Positions 16,285 to 24,147 of a stretch of 25,185 bases of DNA are shown piece by piece. A model generated the notes under the pieces. The model searched no databases. It saw only the letters and a list, made by a program, of their open reading frames with translations, and was not told where the DNA came from. Position 1 is the first letter of the stretch; every line of letters begins with the position of its first letter. Source of the stretch: JBBRHF01 sp038223055 (GTDB lineage Bacteria > Actinomycetota > Actinomycetes > JACCUZ01); NCBI GenBank assembly GCA_038223055.1, contig JBBRHF010000042.1, positions 1 through 25,185 of the forward strand, given 5' to 3'. A program made the position numbers and the translations under genes.

Positions 16285-18435
16285 TCAGCCCGTCGTGATC
16301 GAGAGGTCGTCGAGGAAGAAGCTGGTCGCGAGGGAGGCGTCCTCCACCCCGACCACCTTGAGGGTGACGGTCTTCCCGACGTACGGCGTGAGGTTGAGGG
16401 TCTTCTGCGCGTAGGCGCCGGCACGGTCGAGGTTGGAGAAGGTCACCAGCGTCGTGGTCGTAGCGCCGCTGACCACCTGCACCTTGAGCGTGTCGAACGC
16501 CGACGTGGTGGTCGTCTCGCTGCTCGCCGCCCGCAGCCAGAAGGTGAGCGTGGCGCTGGTCGCGGCCGGGATGGACACCGCCTGCGCCAGCGAGTCGGTG
16601 TGCGCCGCGCCGTAGCCGTCGAGCCAGCCGAGCCAGGCGCCGGTGTGCGCCCGGATGGCGTCGTTGCTCACGACGCCCGCCGTCTGGGTCCACGCCGTCG
16701 CTGCGGACTCGAAGCCGGGGTTGGCCACCAGGTTTCCGCCGGCGGGGGGCGGGGGTGGCGGAGTCGCGCCGCAGGCCGCGCCGGGGACGCTGATGGCGCT
16801 GAACGCCTGCTCGACGCCGGCGCACTGGGTGCTGGCCGCGCCGAAGAGGTCCCTGGCCGCGTTGACGGCGGCCTGGCGGGCACCGGCGTAGGTCGTGCCT
16901 GAGGTCATGTAGACGCTGAGTGCGCGGTACCAGATCTTGGCGGCGGCATCGCGGCCGATGGCGGCGACTCCGGAGCCGTTGCACGTCGGCGAGTTGTAGG
17001 CCACCCCGTTGACCGTCTTGGCGCCGCTGCCCTCGGACATGAGATAGAACACGTGGTTCGCGGGGCCGGAGGAGTTGTGCGGGTCGAGGCCGCCGAGGGT
17101 GCTGGTCCAGCAGTCTCTCGACCTGCCGTCCCGGCTCGGGCGGTCCAGGTAGCGAAGCGGGGTGCCGTTGCCGTTGATGTTGATCTTCTCGCCGATGAGG
17201 TAGTCGCCGACGTCGTTGGCGTTGTTGGCGAAGAACTCCACCGCTGTGCCGAAGATGTCGCTGATCGCCTCGTTGAGGCCGCCGGACTCCCCGGAGTAGA
17301 TGAGGTTGGCGGTGTTCTCGGTGACCCCGTGGGTCATCTCGTGGCCGGCGACGTCAATCTCGGTGAGCGGCCTGGCGTTTCCGGCACCGTCGCCGTAGGT
17401 CATCTGGGTGCCGTCCCAGAACGCATTGACGTAGGCGTTGCCGTAGTGGACCCGGGAACGAACGCCGGTTCCGTTGTTGAAGATCCCGTTGCGGCCCAAC
17501 ACGTTCTTGTAGTAGTCGAAGGTGAGCTGGGCGCCGTAGTGGGCGTCGACTCCGGCCGAGGCGCGGTCGGCGGTCGTGCCGCTGCCCCACGCGTCGTCGG
17601 CGTCGGTGAAGACGGTGCCGGTGCCTGCCGTGGCGCCCCGCAGGTCGGTGGTGTTGTTGTTTCCGCGGGTCGGGTCGCGCATCGAGAAGCTGCCCGGGGT
17701 GCCCGAGGTCGAGATGGCGACGGCGCCGGAATAGATGCTCGCGCCGGTGCCCTCCTTGACCTCGTCGGCGCTCCGTCGGACGACGCCCGTCGCGGCGTCG
17801 ACGATCACGTGCAGCACGCTCGGTGTCTGGTCGGCGCGGACCCCGCGGACGGTGACCTCCCAGGCGAGTGCGGGCGAGGAGCCGACAGCGTCGACGACCC
17901 TGCGTGCAGAGACCGACTCGATCCGACCCTTGAGGCGGCCGGCGGCGGTCTGGGTCGCCTGCACCTGGGTGACCGCGGCGGTCGTGGCAACCGTCACCGG
18001 CCGCTGGAGGGACAGCGACTGGCCATCGAGAGCACCGCTACGGTCTAGGTGAACGACCACGTCACCGCCGAGCACCGGCAACGTGCGGTAGGTGCGTTCG
18101 AACCGGACGTGGGCGGTCCCGGACGAGTCCAGGACGGGTGCTCCGCGAGTCGTGAACCGATCGTCGTGGCCGGCGCGGAACCGGCCCGCGTGCGCGGCAA
18201 GGGCGGCGCTCGCATGCGCCCGGGCGTCAGCCCTGCGGTCGTGCGCGGCGCCTGGGGCTGTGGGCGACGAGGGCGCGGGGGCGGTGGGCGCCGAGGGCGC
18301 CGCTCCGGGCCGGCCGGCCGCAACGGCGGGCGAGCCCAGTGCTGCTACCACCAGCGCGGGGAGCAGCAGCGCGGTGACGACCAGGGCGGTGCCGGCTCCG
18401 GCGAGACCCGGCCCGCTGAACGTCCTTCGGTGCAT
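16285..18435 (-). CDS. Secreted thermolysin-like M4 metalloprotease with C-terminal binding-type domain
   Basis: A 716-residue zinc endopeptidase precursor. A signal peptide (about 1-38) is followed by a polar linker and a fungalysin/thermolysin-type propeptide (about 90-240, with LGGDVVVHLD). The peptidase M4 domain has HEMTH (zinc ligands His365 and His369, catalytic Glu366), third ligand Glu389 in GGLNEAISD, and the later DPHNSSGPANHVFYL segment with the transition-state His. After a polyproline linker (TPPPPPP) comes a domain of about 145 residues beginning NLVANPGFE and ending FFLDDLSI. This looks like a jelly-roll carbohydrate-binding or proprotein-type domain. Start ATG 18435 has a GAGGAG ribosome site; a 14-bp palindrome (18450-18463) lies in the leader. 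Convergent with the emfourin-like lipoprotein gene. Confidence 0.94.
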   Translation of the reverse strand: MHRRTFSGPGLAGAGTALVVTALLLPALVVAALGSPAVAAGRPGAAPSAPTAPAPSSPTAPGAAHDRRADARAHASAALAAHAGRFRAGHDDRFTTRGAPVLDSSGTAHVRFERTYRTLPVLGGDVVVHLDRSGALDGQSLSLQRPVTVATTAAVTQVQATQTAAGRLKGRIESVSARRVVDAVGSSPALAWEVTVRGVRADQTPSVLHVIVDAATGVVRRSADEVKEGTGASIYSGAVAISTSGTPGSFSMRDPTRGNNNTTDLRGATAGTGTVFTDADDAWGSGTTADRASAGVDAHYGAQLTFDYYKNVLGRNGIFNNGTGVRSRVHYGNAYVNAFWDGTQMTYGDGAGNARPLTEIDVAGHEMTHGVTENTANLIYSGESGGLNEAISDIFGTAVEFFANNANDVGDYLIGEKININGNGTPLRYLDRPSRDGRSRDCWTSTLGGLDPHNSSGPANHVFYLMSEGSGAKTVNGVAYNSPTCNGSGVAAIGRDAAAKIWYRALSVYMTSGTTYAGARQAAVNAARDLFGAASTQCAGVEQAFSAISVPGAACGATPPPPPPAGGNLVANPGFESAATAWTQTAGVVSNDAIRAHTGAWLGWLDGYGAAHTDSLAQAVSIPAATSATLTFWLRAASSETTTTSAFDTLKVQVVSGATTTTLVTFSNLDRAGAYAQKTLNLTPYVGKTVTLKVVGVEDASLATSFFLDDLSITTG

Positions 18436-18503
18436 GCCTGCTCCTCGGATCCGGGCGCCCGGACCGGCGCGCCCGACCATCGTTGAACGAACCTGCCCGG
18501 ACG

Positions 18504-18527
18504 GGGCCCGCTGTCGCAGCGTGGCCC
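18504..18527 (-). terminator. Hairpin downstream of guaB-guaB3
   Basis: gggcccgctg (18504-18513) pairs with cagcg-t-ggccc (18517-18527) around a three-base loop, with one bulged base. It is 105 bases past the guaB3 stop on the minus strand. No T-run follows, as is usual in high-GC actinobacteria. It could equally affect the protease leader. Confidence 0.5.
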
Positions 18528-18631
18528 GTGCGGTCATAGAGGTCAATAGGTGCGAAGCGCTCCTGGCCAGATGTTGGCGAAGTCATGACCTGTGTGTTGG
18601 TGTGCAGATCCGGCTCGTCCGTCGGGGCCGC

Positions 18632-19741
18632 TCAGCGTGCGACAATGACCTCGACCCGCTGGAATTCCTTCAGGTCGGAGTAGCCGGTCGTCGCCATCGC
18701 CCGGCGCAGCGCCCCGACCATGTTCATCGAGCCGTCAGACACAGACGAAGGTCCGAGCAGGATCTGCTCGATCGACCCGACGCTGCCGACCCGGACCCGC
18801 TCGCCACGCGGCAGCTCGCCGTGGTGGGCCTCCGAGCCCCAGTGAAACCCACGACCGGGCGCCTCGGTCGCGCGGGCGAGCGGCGAGCCCATCATGACGG
18901 CGTCGGCTCCGCAGGCGACGGCCTTGGACAGATCGCCGGAGCGGCCCACCCCGCCGTCGGCGATGACGTGCACGTATCGGCCGCCCGACTCGTCGAGGTA
19001 GTCGCGCCGCGCGGCGTGCACGTCGGCGACCGCGGACGCCATCGGCACCGAGACGCCGAGGACCGAGCGGGTCGTGTGCGAGGCCCCGCCGCCGAACCCC
19101 ACGAGCACTCCGGCCGCGCCGGTGCGCATCAGGTGCAGCGCCGCCTGGTAGGTCGCGCAGCCGCCCACGATGACCGGAACGTCGAGCTCGTAGATGAACT
19201 GCTTGAGGTTCAACGGTTCGGTGCGCCCGGAGACGTGTTCGGCGGACACCGTCGTGCCGCGGATGACGAACAGGTCCACCCCGGCGTCGACGACGGTCTT
19301 CCATAGCTGGGCGGTGCGCTGGGGGGACAGCGCGGCGGCGACGGTGACCCCGGAGTCCCTGATCGTCTGGATGCGCTCGGTCACGAGCTGCGGCCGGATC
19401 GGTTCGGCATAGATCTGCTGCATGCGCCCGGTCGCGGCCGCGTCGTCGAGGGCGGCGATCTCGGCGAGCAGCGGCTCCGGGTCGTCATAGCGGGTCCACA
19501 GGCCCTCGAGGTCGAGCACGCCGAGACCACCCAGCCGACCGATCGTGATGGCGGTAGCGGGCGAGACGACGGAATCCATCGGGGCCGCGAGGACCGGGAT
19601 CTCGAAGCGGTATGCGTCGATCTGCCAGGCGACGGAGACCTCCTGCGGGTCACGGGTCCGCCGGCTCGGGACGATCGCGATGTCGTCGAAGGAGTAGGCC
19701 ATCCGACCCCGTTTGCCCTTGCCGATCTCGATCTCGGTCAC
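18632..19741 (-). CDS. guaB3: GuaB3-family IMP dehydrogenase-related protein
   Basis: 369 residues of IMP dehydrogenase/GMP reductase-like barrel without the CBS pair present in GuaB. It closely resembles mycobacterial GuaB3 in IVPSRRTR, AWQIDAYRFEIPV, SPQ, LNLKQFIYELDVP, LMRTGAAGV, ARRDYLDESGGRYVHV and the end GYSDLKEFQ. Where GuaB has the catalytic Cys in GPGSICTTR, this protein has GGGASHTTR (217-225), with His222 at the Cys position, so classical IMP dehydrogenase chemistry is doubtful. Cyanobacterial GuaB3 proteins have been reported as IMP dehydrogenases; the actinobacterial group has no settled function to my knowledge. GTG 19741 has AGGAG just upstream. The gene follows guaB by 29 bases, in the same order as in mycobacteria and Streptomyces. 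Confidence 0.93.
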   Translation of the reverse strand: MTEIEIGKGKRGRMAYSFDDIAIVPSRRTRDPQEVSVAWQIDAYRFEIPVLAAPMDSVVSPATAITIGRLGGLGVLDLEGLWTRYDDPEPLLAEIAALDDAAATGRMQQIYAEPIRPQLVTERIQTIRDSGVTVAAALSPQRTAQLWKTVVDAGVDLFVIRGTTVSAEHVSGRTEPLNLKQFIYELDVPVIVGGCATYQAALHLMRTGAAGVLVGFGGGASHTTRSVLGVSVPMASAVADVHAARRDYLDESGGRYVHVIADGGVGRSGDLSKAVACGADAVMMGSPLARATEAPGRGFHWGSEAHHGELPRGERVRVGSVGSIEQILLGPSSVSDGSMNMVGALRRAMATTGYSDLKEFQRVEVIVAR

Positions 19742-19770
19742 ACCACTCCTTAGAACATGCAGCCGGGCAG

Positions 19771-21258
19771 TCAGCGGGAATGGTAGTTGGGCGCCTCAAC
19801 CGTCATGCGTACGTCGTGGGGGTGGCTCTCCTTGAGCCCAGCCGTCGTGATCCGCACGAACCGCCCACGCTCCCCGAGCTCGGCCAGCGTCGCGGTGCCT
19901 GCGTAGCCCATCGCGGCGCGCAGGCCACCCACGAGCTGGTGGGCGACGGCGGCGAGCGGGCCGCGATAGGGGACCTCTCCCTCCACGCCCTCCGGGATGA
20001 GCTTGTCGTCGGACAGCACGTCGTCCTGGAAATAGCGGTCCCGGGAGTAGGACCGGGTCGAGCCCCGTGACTGCATCGCCCCGAGCGAGCCCATGCCGCG
20101 GTAGGACTTGAACTGCTTGCCGTTGATGAAGATCAGCTCGCCGGGTGACTCCTCGCAGCCCGCGAGCAGGGACCCCAGCATCACCGTGTCGGCGCCGGCG
20201 ACAATGGCCTTGGCGATGTCACCGGAGTATTGCAAGCCGCCGTCCGCGATGACCGGCACCCATGCGGCCTTAGCGGCCTTGGCGGCCTCGTGGATCGCGC
20301 TCACCTGGGGCACCCCGACCCCGGCCACCACCCTCGTCGTACAGATCGAGCCCGGGCCCACCCCCACTTTGATGCCGTCGGCTCCGGCATCGATCAGGGC
20401 CTGGGCGCCCTCGCGGGTGGCAATGTTGCCACCGACCACGTCGATGCTGAAGTTGGCCTTGCACTTGGCCACCATGTCGATCACCGCCCGGGAGTGCCCG
20501 TGGGCGGTGTCAACCACCAGCACGTCGACCCCGGCGTCGACCAGGGCCTTGGCCCGGTCGAAGCTCTCGTCGCCGACTCCGACCGCGGCCCCCACGATGA
20601 GCCGCCCCCGGGAGTCCTTGGTGGCGTGCGGGAACTGCTCGGTCTTGGCGAAGTCCTTGACGGTGATCAGCCCGCGCAGGCGGCCGGCGTCGTCGACGAG
20701 CGGCAACTTCTCGATCTTGTGCTTGCCCAGCAGCGCCATGGCCTGGTCTCCGCTGATGCCGACGGGCCCGGTGACCAGCGGTAGGCGGGTCATCACGTCG
20801 CGCACGAGCCGGGTGCGGGAGGTCTCGAATCTCAGGTCGCGGTTGGTCACGATGCCGAGCAGCAGGCCCTCGGCGTCGACGACGGGCAGGCCACTGACGC
20901 GGAAGCGTCCGCACAGCCCCTCGACCTGGGCCAGCGTCGCGTCCGGCCCCACCGTCACCGGGTGCGTGACCATGCCGGCCTCGGACCGCTTGACCAGGTC
21001 GACCTGCTCGGCCTGGGCCTGGATGGACAGGTTGCGGTGCAAGACGCCGACCCCGCCCTGACGGGCCATCGCGATGGCCATCCGGGTCTCGGTGACGGTG
21101 TCCATCGCCGAGGACGCGAGCGGCACCCGAAGGGTGATGTTGCGGGTGAACCGGGCGCCGGTGTCCACCTCGCTGGGCACGACATCGGACGCGGCCGGCA
21201 GGAGCAGGACGTCGTCGAAGGTGAGGCCGAGGGGGGCGAACGTCTCCGGAGCATCCAT
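19771..21258 (-). CDS. guaB: Inosine-5'-monophosphate dehydrogenase
   Basis: Oxidises IMP to XMP with NAD+, the committed step to GMP; GuaA acts next. The 495-residue product has the family start LTFDDVLLLPAAS, a tandem CBS domain insert (about 95-215) and the catalytic loop GVGPGSICTTR with Cys306. Further hallmarks are IADGGLQYSGD, GSLLAG-CEESPGE, the flap YRGMGSLGAM and the SRDRYFQ segment. ATG 21258 gives a typical length. An upstream in-frame ATG (21303) would add 15 residues with no better ribosome site, so the start is not certain. First gene of guaB-guaB3, 84 bases after the BldM-like gene on the same strand. Confidence 0.97.
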   Translation of the reverse strand: MDAPETFAPLGLTFDDVLLLPAASDVVPSEVDTGARFTRNITLRVPLASSAMDTVTETRMAIAMARQGGVGVLHRNLSIQAQAEQVDLVKRSEAGMVTHPVTVGPDATLAQVEGLCGRFRVSGLPVVDAEGLLLGIVTNRDLRFETSRTRLVRDVMTRLPLVTGPVGISGDQAMALLGKHKIEKLPLVDDAGRLRGLITVKDFAKTEQFPHATKDSRGRLIVGAAVGVGDESFDRAKALVDAGVDVLVVDTAHGHSRAVIDMVAKCKANFSIDVVGGNIATREGAQALIDAGADGIKVGVGPGSICTTRVVAGVGVPQVSAIHEAAKAAKAAWVPVIADGGLQYSGDIAKAIVAGADTVMLGSLLAGCEESPGELIFINGKQFKSYRGMGSLGAMQSRGSTRSYSRDRYFQDDVLSDDKLIPEGVEGEVPYRGPLAAVAHQLVGGLRAAMGYAGTATLAELGERGRFVRITTAGLKESHPHDVRMTVEAPNYHSR

Positions 21259-21342
21259 ATGGGTCGCCGACAGCCCTTCGCGCGATGGTGGGGAAGGCCC
21301 CATGTTATCGGCGTGCCCCGACCAACGCACAGCGCCGACCCG

Positions 21343-21954
21343 TCAGTGAACCAGCCCACCGCGGAAGCCGAGTGCCACGGCCTGGGCCCGATCGGCCGCC
21401 CCGAGCTTGCGAAAGATCCGCCGGGCGTGCGTCTTGACGGTGTCCTCGGACAGGTACAGCTCCCGGCCAATCTCGCTGTTGCTACGACCACGGCTCATCC
21501 CGCGAAGGACCTGCAGCTCACGCTCGGTGAGTGCGGGACCCCCCGCTGCCGCAGGCCGGCGTGCTCTCGGTCCGGTGCCGCGCGCGGACGCGTCGGACAA
21601 GGCCTGCGTCACCAGCGCGGTGAGCTCCTCGCGGGAGGCGTCCTTCACGAGGTAGCCGCGGGCGCCCGCATCCACGCCCTGGGCGACGCCTTCCGCGTCG
21701 TCCGCGGTGGTCGTCATGATCACCTCGGCGTGCGGGGCGCCCGCCAGGATGCGGCGCACCGCCTCGACGCCGCCGATGCCCGGCATCCGTACGTCGATGA
21801 GGGCCAGGTCGGGCTGCTCGGCGCTCCAGCGCCGCACGGCCTCCTCACCCGAGGCGGCCATGCAGACCCGGTCGACGCCCGGGACCGCGCCCAAGGCACG
21901 GCACAGCGCCGCCCGGGCCAGCGCGGAGTCGTCGCAGACCAGGACGGTGATCAC
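21343..21954 (-). CDS. bldM: BldM-like LuxR/NarL-family response regulator
   Basis: 203 residues: receiver domain (1-120) plus LuxR-type helix-turn-helix (about 140-200). The receiver keeps the acidic pair in VCDDS (Asp8, Asp9), the acceptor position Asp54 in LIDVRMPG and Lys104 in VKDAS. The output domain has LTERELQVLRGMSRGRSN, LSEDTVKTHARR and the end ALGFRGGLV. Sequence and position next to guaB and groEL match Streptomyces BldM, a developmental regulator that binds DNA as homodimer or as heterodimer with WhiI. The whiD and sigma-factor genes found nearby in relatives are absent here. No sensor kinase gene is adjacent. GTG 21954 is chosen from the family N-terminus; no strong ribosome site is seen, and an ATG 111 bases upstream would add a low-complexity extension. 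Confidence 0.85.
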   Translation of the reverse strand: MITVLVCDDSALARAALCRALGAVPGVDRVCMAASGEEAVRRWSAEQPDLALIDVRMPGIGGVEAVRRILAGAPHAEVIMTTTADDAEGVAQGVDAGARGYLVKDASREELTALVTQALSDASARGTGPRARRPAAAGGPALTERELQVLRGMSRGRSNSEIGRELYLSEDTVKTHARRIFRKLGAADRAQAVALGFRGGLVH

Positions 21955-22187
21955 GGGGACGCCGGAGCCGTGGCGCTCGGGTCGTGGACTGCGGATCGGA
22001 CCACCATGGCGCGCCGACACCTTCCCGGCCGGGTCTGTCCCGGCGCTCACCGGATGCATCGGCACGACTGAGTCGCTTCGTGAGGCCTAGCCGCGACCCA
22101 AAGCCGCAACTCAAAGAATCCGGGTCAGCCGGAGACCGCGGCCCGCGTCCAGGCCGGCCACGAGATCATCCGCCATGGGCTCGATTG

Positions 22188-22238
22188 TGCCGGTCGCGAG
22201 CATGCCGGTCGCGATTGTTCAGGTCGCGAGCTTGCCGG
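22188..22238. repeat. 15-bp tandem repeat downstream of groEL
   Basis: Units tgccggtcgcgagca (22188), tgccggtcgcgattg (22203) and ttcaggtcgcgagct (22218), then a partial tgccgg to 22238. Period is exactly 15; the core ggtcgcga is invariant in all three. Confidence 0.82.
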
Positions 22239-22252
22239 CTCAAACCCACGAC

Positions 22253-22281
22253 GGCCCGGCTCCCCATCGGGGAACCGGGCC
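22253..22281 (-). terminator. groES-groEL operon terminator
   Basis: ggcccgg-c-tcccc (22253-22265) pairs with gggga-a-ccgggcc (22269-22281) around loop atc: 12 pairs and one C-A mismatch. It starts 48 bases past the groEL stop on the minus strand. A short GGGTTT follows instead of a long T-run. Confidence 0.75.
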
Positions 22282-22329
22282 ATCGAACGCGGTAACTGCT
22301 AGATCGACGCTAGCTGACGGAACCGAACA

Positions 22330-23964
22330 TCAGTGCGAGTGGCCGTGGCCGCCGCCGGAGCCCTGGGTCCCGGGCTCCTCTTCCTTCTTCTCCACCACGA
22401 GGGTGTCGGTCGAGAGCACCATGCTCGCGATCGACGCGGCGTTCTGCAGCGCCGAACGGGTGACCTTGACCGGGTCGAGCACGCCCTGCGCGATCAGGTC
22501 GCCATATTCCTCGGTCGCCGCGTTGAAGCCGGCGCTGAGGTTCTTGCCGGCGCCGTTCTCCCGCACATGGTTGACCACGACGTAGCCCTCGTGGCCGGCG
22601 TTCTCCGCGATCCAACGCAGCGGCTCATCGGCAGCCTTGCGCACGATCGAGACACCGGTCGCCTCGTCTCCGGTGAGCCCGAGGTCGCCATCCAGTGCCG
22701 CGACGGCGTGGACGAGGGCCGAGCCGCCACCGGCGACGATGCCCTCCTCGATGGCCGCGCGGGTCGCCGAGATGGCGTCCTCGAGGCGGTGCTTCTTCTC
22801 CTTGAGCTCCACCTCTGTCGCCGCCCCGACACTGATGACGCAGACGCCACCGGCGAGCTTGGCGAGGCGCTCCTGCAGTTTCTCCTTGTCCCAGTCGGAG
22901 TCGCTGTTCTCGATCTCGTTGCGGATCTGGCGGATGCGGTCCTCGACGTCGGACTTCTCGCCGCCGCCGTCGACGATCGTGGTGTCGTCCTTGGTGACCA
23001 CGATGCGCCGGGCAGTACCGAGCACCTCGAGGCCGACCTGGTCCAGCTTGAGGCCCACCTCGGGGCTCACGACCTGGGCGCCGGTGAGGACGGCGATGTC
23101 CTGCAGCATCGCCTTGCGACGGTCACCGAAACCGGGTGCCTTGACGGCCACTCCGGTGAACAGGCCGCGGATCTTGTTGACCACCAGGGTCGAGAGGGCC
23201 TCGCCGTCGACGTCCTCGGCGATGACGATCAGCGGCTTGCCGGACTGCACGACCTTCTCCAGCAGCGGCAGCAGGTCAGCAACCGAGCTGATCTTGCCCT
23301 GGTTGATGAGCACGTAGGCGTCTTCGACGACGGCCTCCATGCGCTCCTGGTCGGTGACCATGTAGGGCGAGATGTATCCCTTGTCGAACTGCATGCCCTC
23401 GGTGAAGTCGAGCTCGAGGCCCATCGTGCTGGCCTCTTCGACGGTGATGACGCCGTCCTTGCCGACCTTGTCCATCGCCTCGGCGATGAGCTCGCCGATG
23501 GCGCGGTCCTGCGCGGAGATGGTCGCCACGTGCGCGATCTCCTCCTTGGTCTCGACCTCACGGGCGCCCTCGACGAGGCGCGCGATGATCGCCGTGACGG
23601 CGGCGTCGATGCCGCGCTTGAGCCCGGACGGCGAGGCGCCGGCTGCGATGTTGCGCATGCCTTCGTGCACCATCGACTGCGCCAGGACCGTGGCAGTGGT
23701 GGTGCCGTCACCGGCGACGTCGTTGGTCTTGGTCGCCACCTCCTTGGCGAGCTGAGCGCCGAGGTTCTCGTACGGGTCGTCGAGCTCGATCTCGCGAGCG
23801 ATCGTGACGCCGTCGTTGGTGATGGTCGGCGCGCCGTACTTCTTGTCGATCACGACGTTGCGGCCTCGCGGGCCAAGCGTCACCTTGACGGTGTTGGCGA
23901 GCTTGTCCACGCCGCGCTCGAGCGCGCGTCGCGCCATGTCGTCGAACTGAAGAGTCTTAGCCAT
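22330..23964 (-). CDS. groEL: Chaperonin GroEL, His-tailed type
   Basis: The 60-kDa chaperonin that folds proteins with GroES in an ATP-driven cage. 544 residues with the full family pattern: AKTLQFDDMARRAL start, VTLGPRGRNVVIDK, ATP site AGDGTTTATVLAQ (GDGTTT 85-90), KAPGFGDRRKAMLQDIA, and EEGIVAGGGSAL. The tail is GSGGGHGHSH, not a Gly-Gly-Met repeat, and so resembles the His-rich tail of actinobacterial GroEL1, the copy normally encoded with groES. ATG 23964 is fixed by homology; an AAAGGA element lies 13 bases upstream, a little far. It is 183 bases downstream of groES. Expression should follow the CIRCE-controlled promoter ahead of groES. Confidence 0.97.
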   Translation of the reverse strand: MAKTLQFDDMARRALERGVDKLANTVKVTLGPRGRNVVIDKKYGAPTITNDGVTIAREIELDDPYENLGAQLAKEVATKTNDVAGDGTTTATVLAQSMVHEGMRNIAAGASPSGLKRGIDAAVTAIIARLVEGAREVETKEEIAHVATISAQDRAIGELIAEAMDKVGKDGVITVEEASTMGLELDFTEGMQFDKGYISPYMVTDQERMEAVVEDAYVLINQGKISSVADLLPLLEKVVQSGKPLIVIAEDVDGEALSTLVVNKIRGLFTGVAVKAPGFGDRRKAMLQDIAVLTGAQVVSPEVGLKLDQVGLEVLGTARRIVVTKDDTTIVDGGGEKSDVEDRIRQIRNEIENSDSDWDKEKLQERLAKLAGGVCVISVGAATEVELKEKKHRLEDAISATRAAIEEGIVAGGGSALVHAVAALDGDLGLTGDEATGVSIVRKAADEPLRWIAENAGHEGYVVVNHVRENGAGKNLSAGFNAATEEYGDLIAQGVLDPVKVTRSALQNAASIASMVLSTDTLVVEKKEEEPGTQGSGGGHGHSH

Positions 23965-24042
23965 GTCTTTGGTCGTTGTCCTTTCGATGACAACTCGTGG
24001 GGAGCCGGACGGCACGGCGGCTGGACGCACCCGGATGCACAA

Positions 24043-24087
24043 CGCCCCGGGTGGCCGGACGAATCACGTGCCGGGCCGCCCGGGGCG
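24043..24087 (-). promoter_or_regulatory. Strong hairpin between groES and groEL
   Basis: Perfect 9-bp arms cgccccggg (24043-24051) and cccggggcg (24079-24087), extended by a G-T pair and four more pairs. It sits in the 183-base gap of the operon. It could partially terminate, process or stabilise the transcript and so set the groES to groEL ratio. Confidence 0.55.
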
Positions 24088-24092
24088 GGTGA

Positions 24093-24121
24093 TCTAGCGC
24101 AATGCCGTCTAGCGCAATGCC
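24093..24121. repeat. 14-bp direct repeat between groES and groEL
   Basis: tctagcgcaatgcc at 24093-24106 and 24108-24121, separated by one base. The two copies are identical and lie directly beside the hairpin at 24043-24087. Confidence 0.85.
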
Positions 24122-24147
24122 TTGCCTGACTACCTGCTGGGTGGTGC

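Larger units (their letters stand above)
21955..22329. other. Intergenic region between bldM and groEL
   Basis: 375 bases, expected to carry the bldM promoter and the groEL terminator. It holds the 15-bp repeat at 22188-22238 and the terminator hairpin at 22253-22281. A 21-codon minus-strand frame from ATG 22176-22174 (starting MADDLVAGLDAG) is open, but nothing supports its being a gene. No whiB-like gene or RNA gene was seen. Confidence 0.5.

Noticed and set aside
22175..22585. Plus-strand frame starting in the bldM-groEL gap (MGSIVPVAS...)
   Set aside because: Its N-terminus merely translates the 15-bp repeat and the rest is antisense to groEL.
22333..24129. Long plus-strand open frame opposite groEL
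   Set aside because: Antisense shadow of a highly conserved gene with low-complexity Asp/His/Leu/Val composition.
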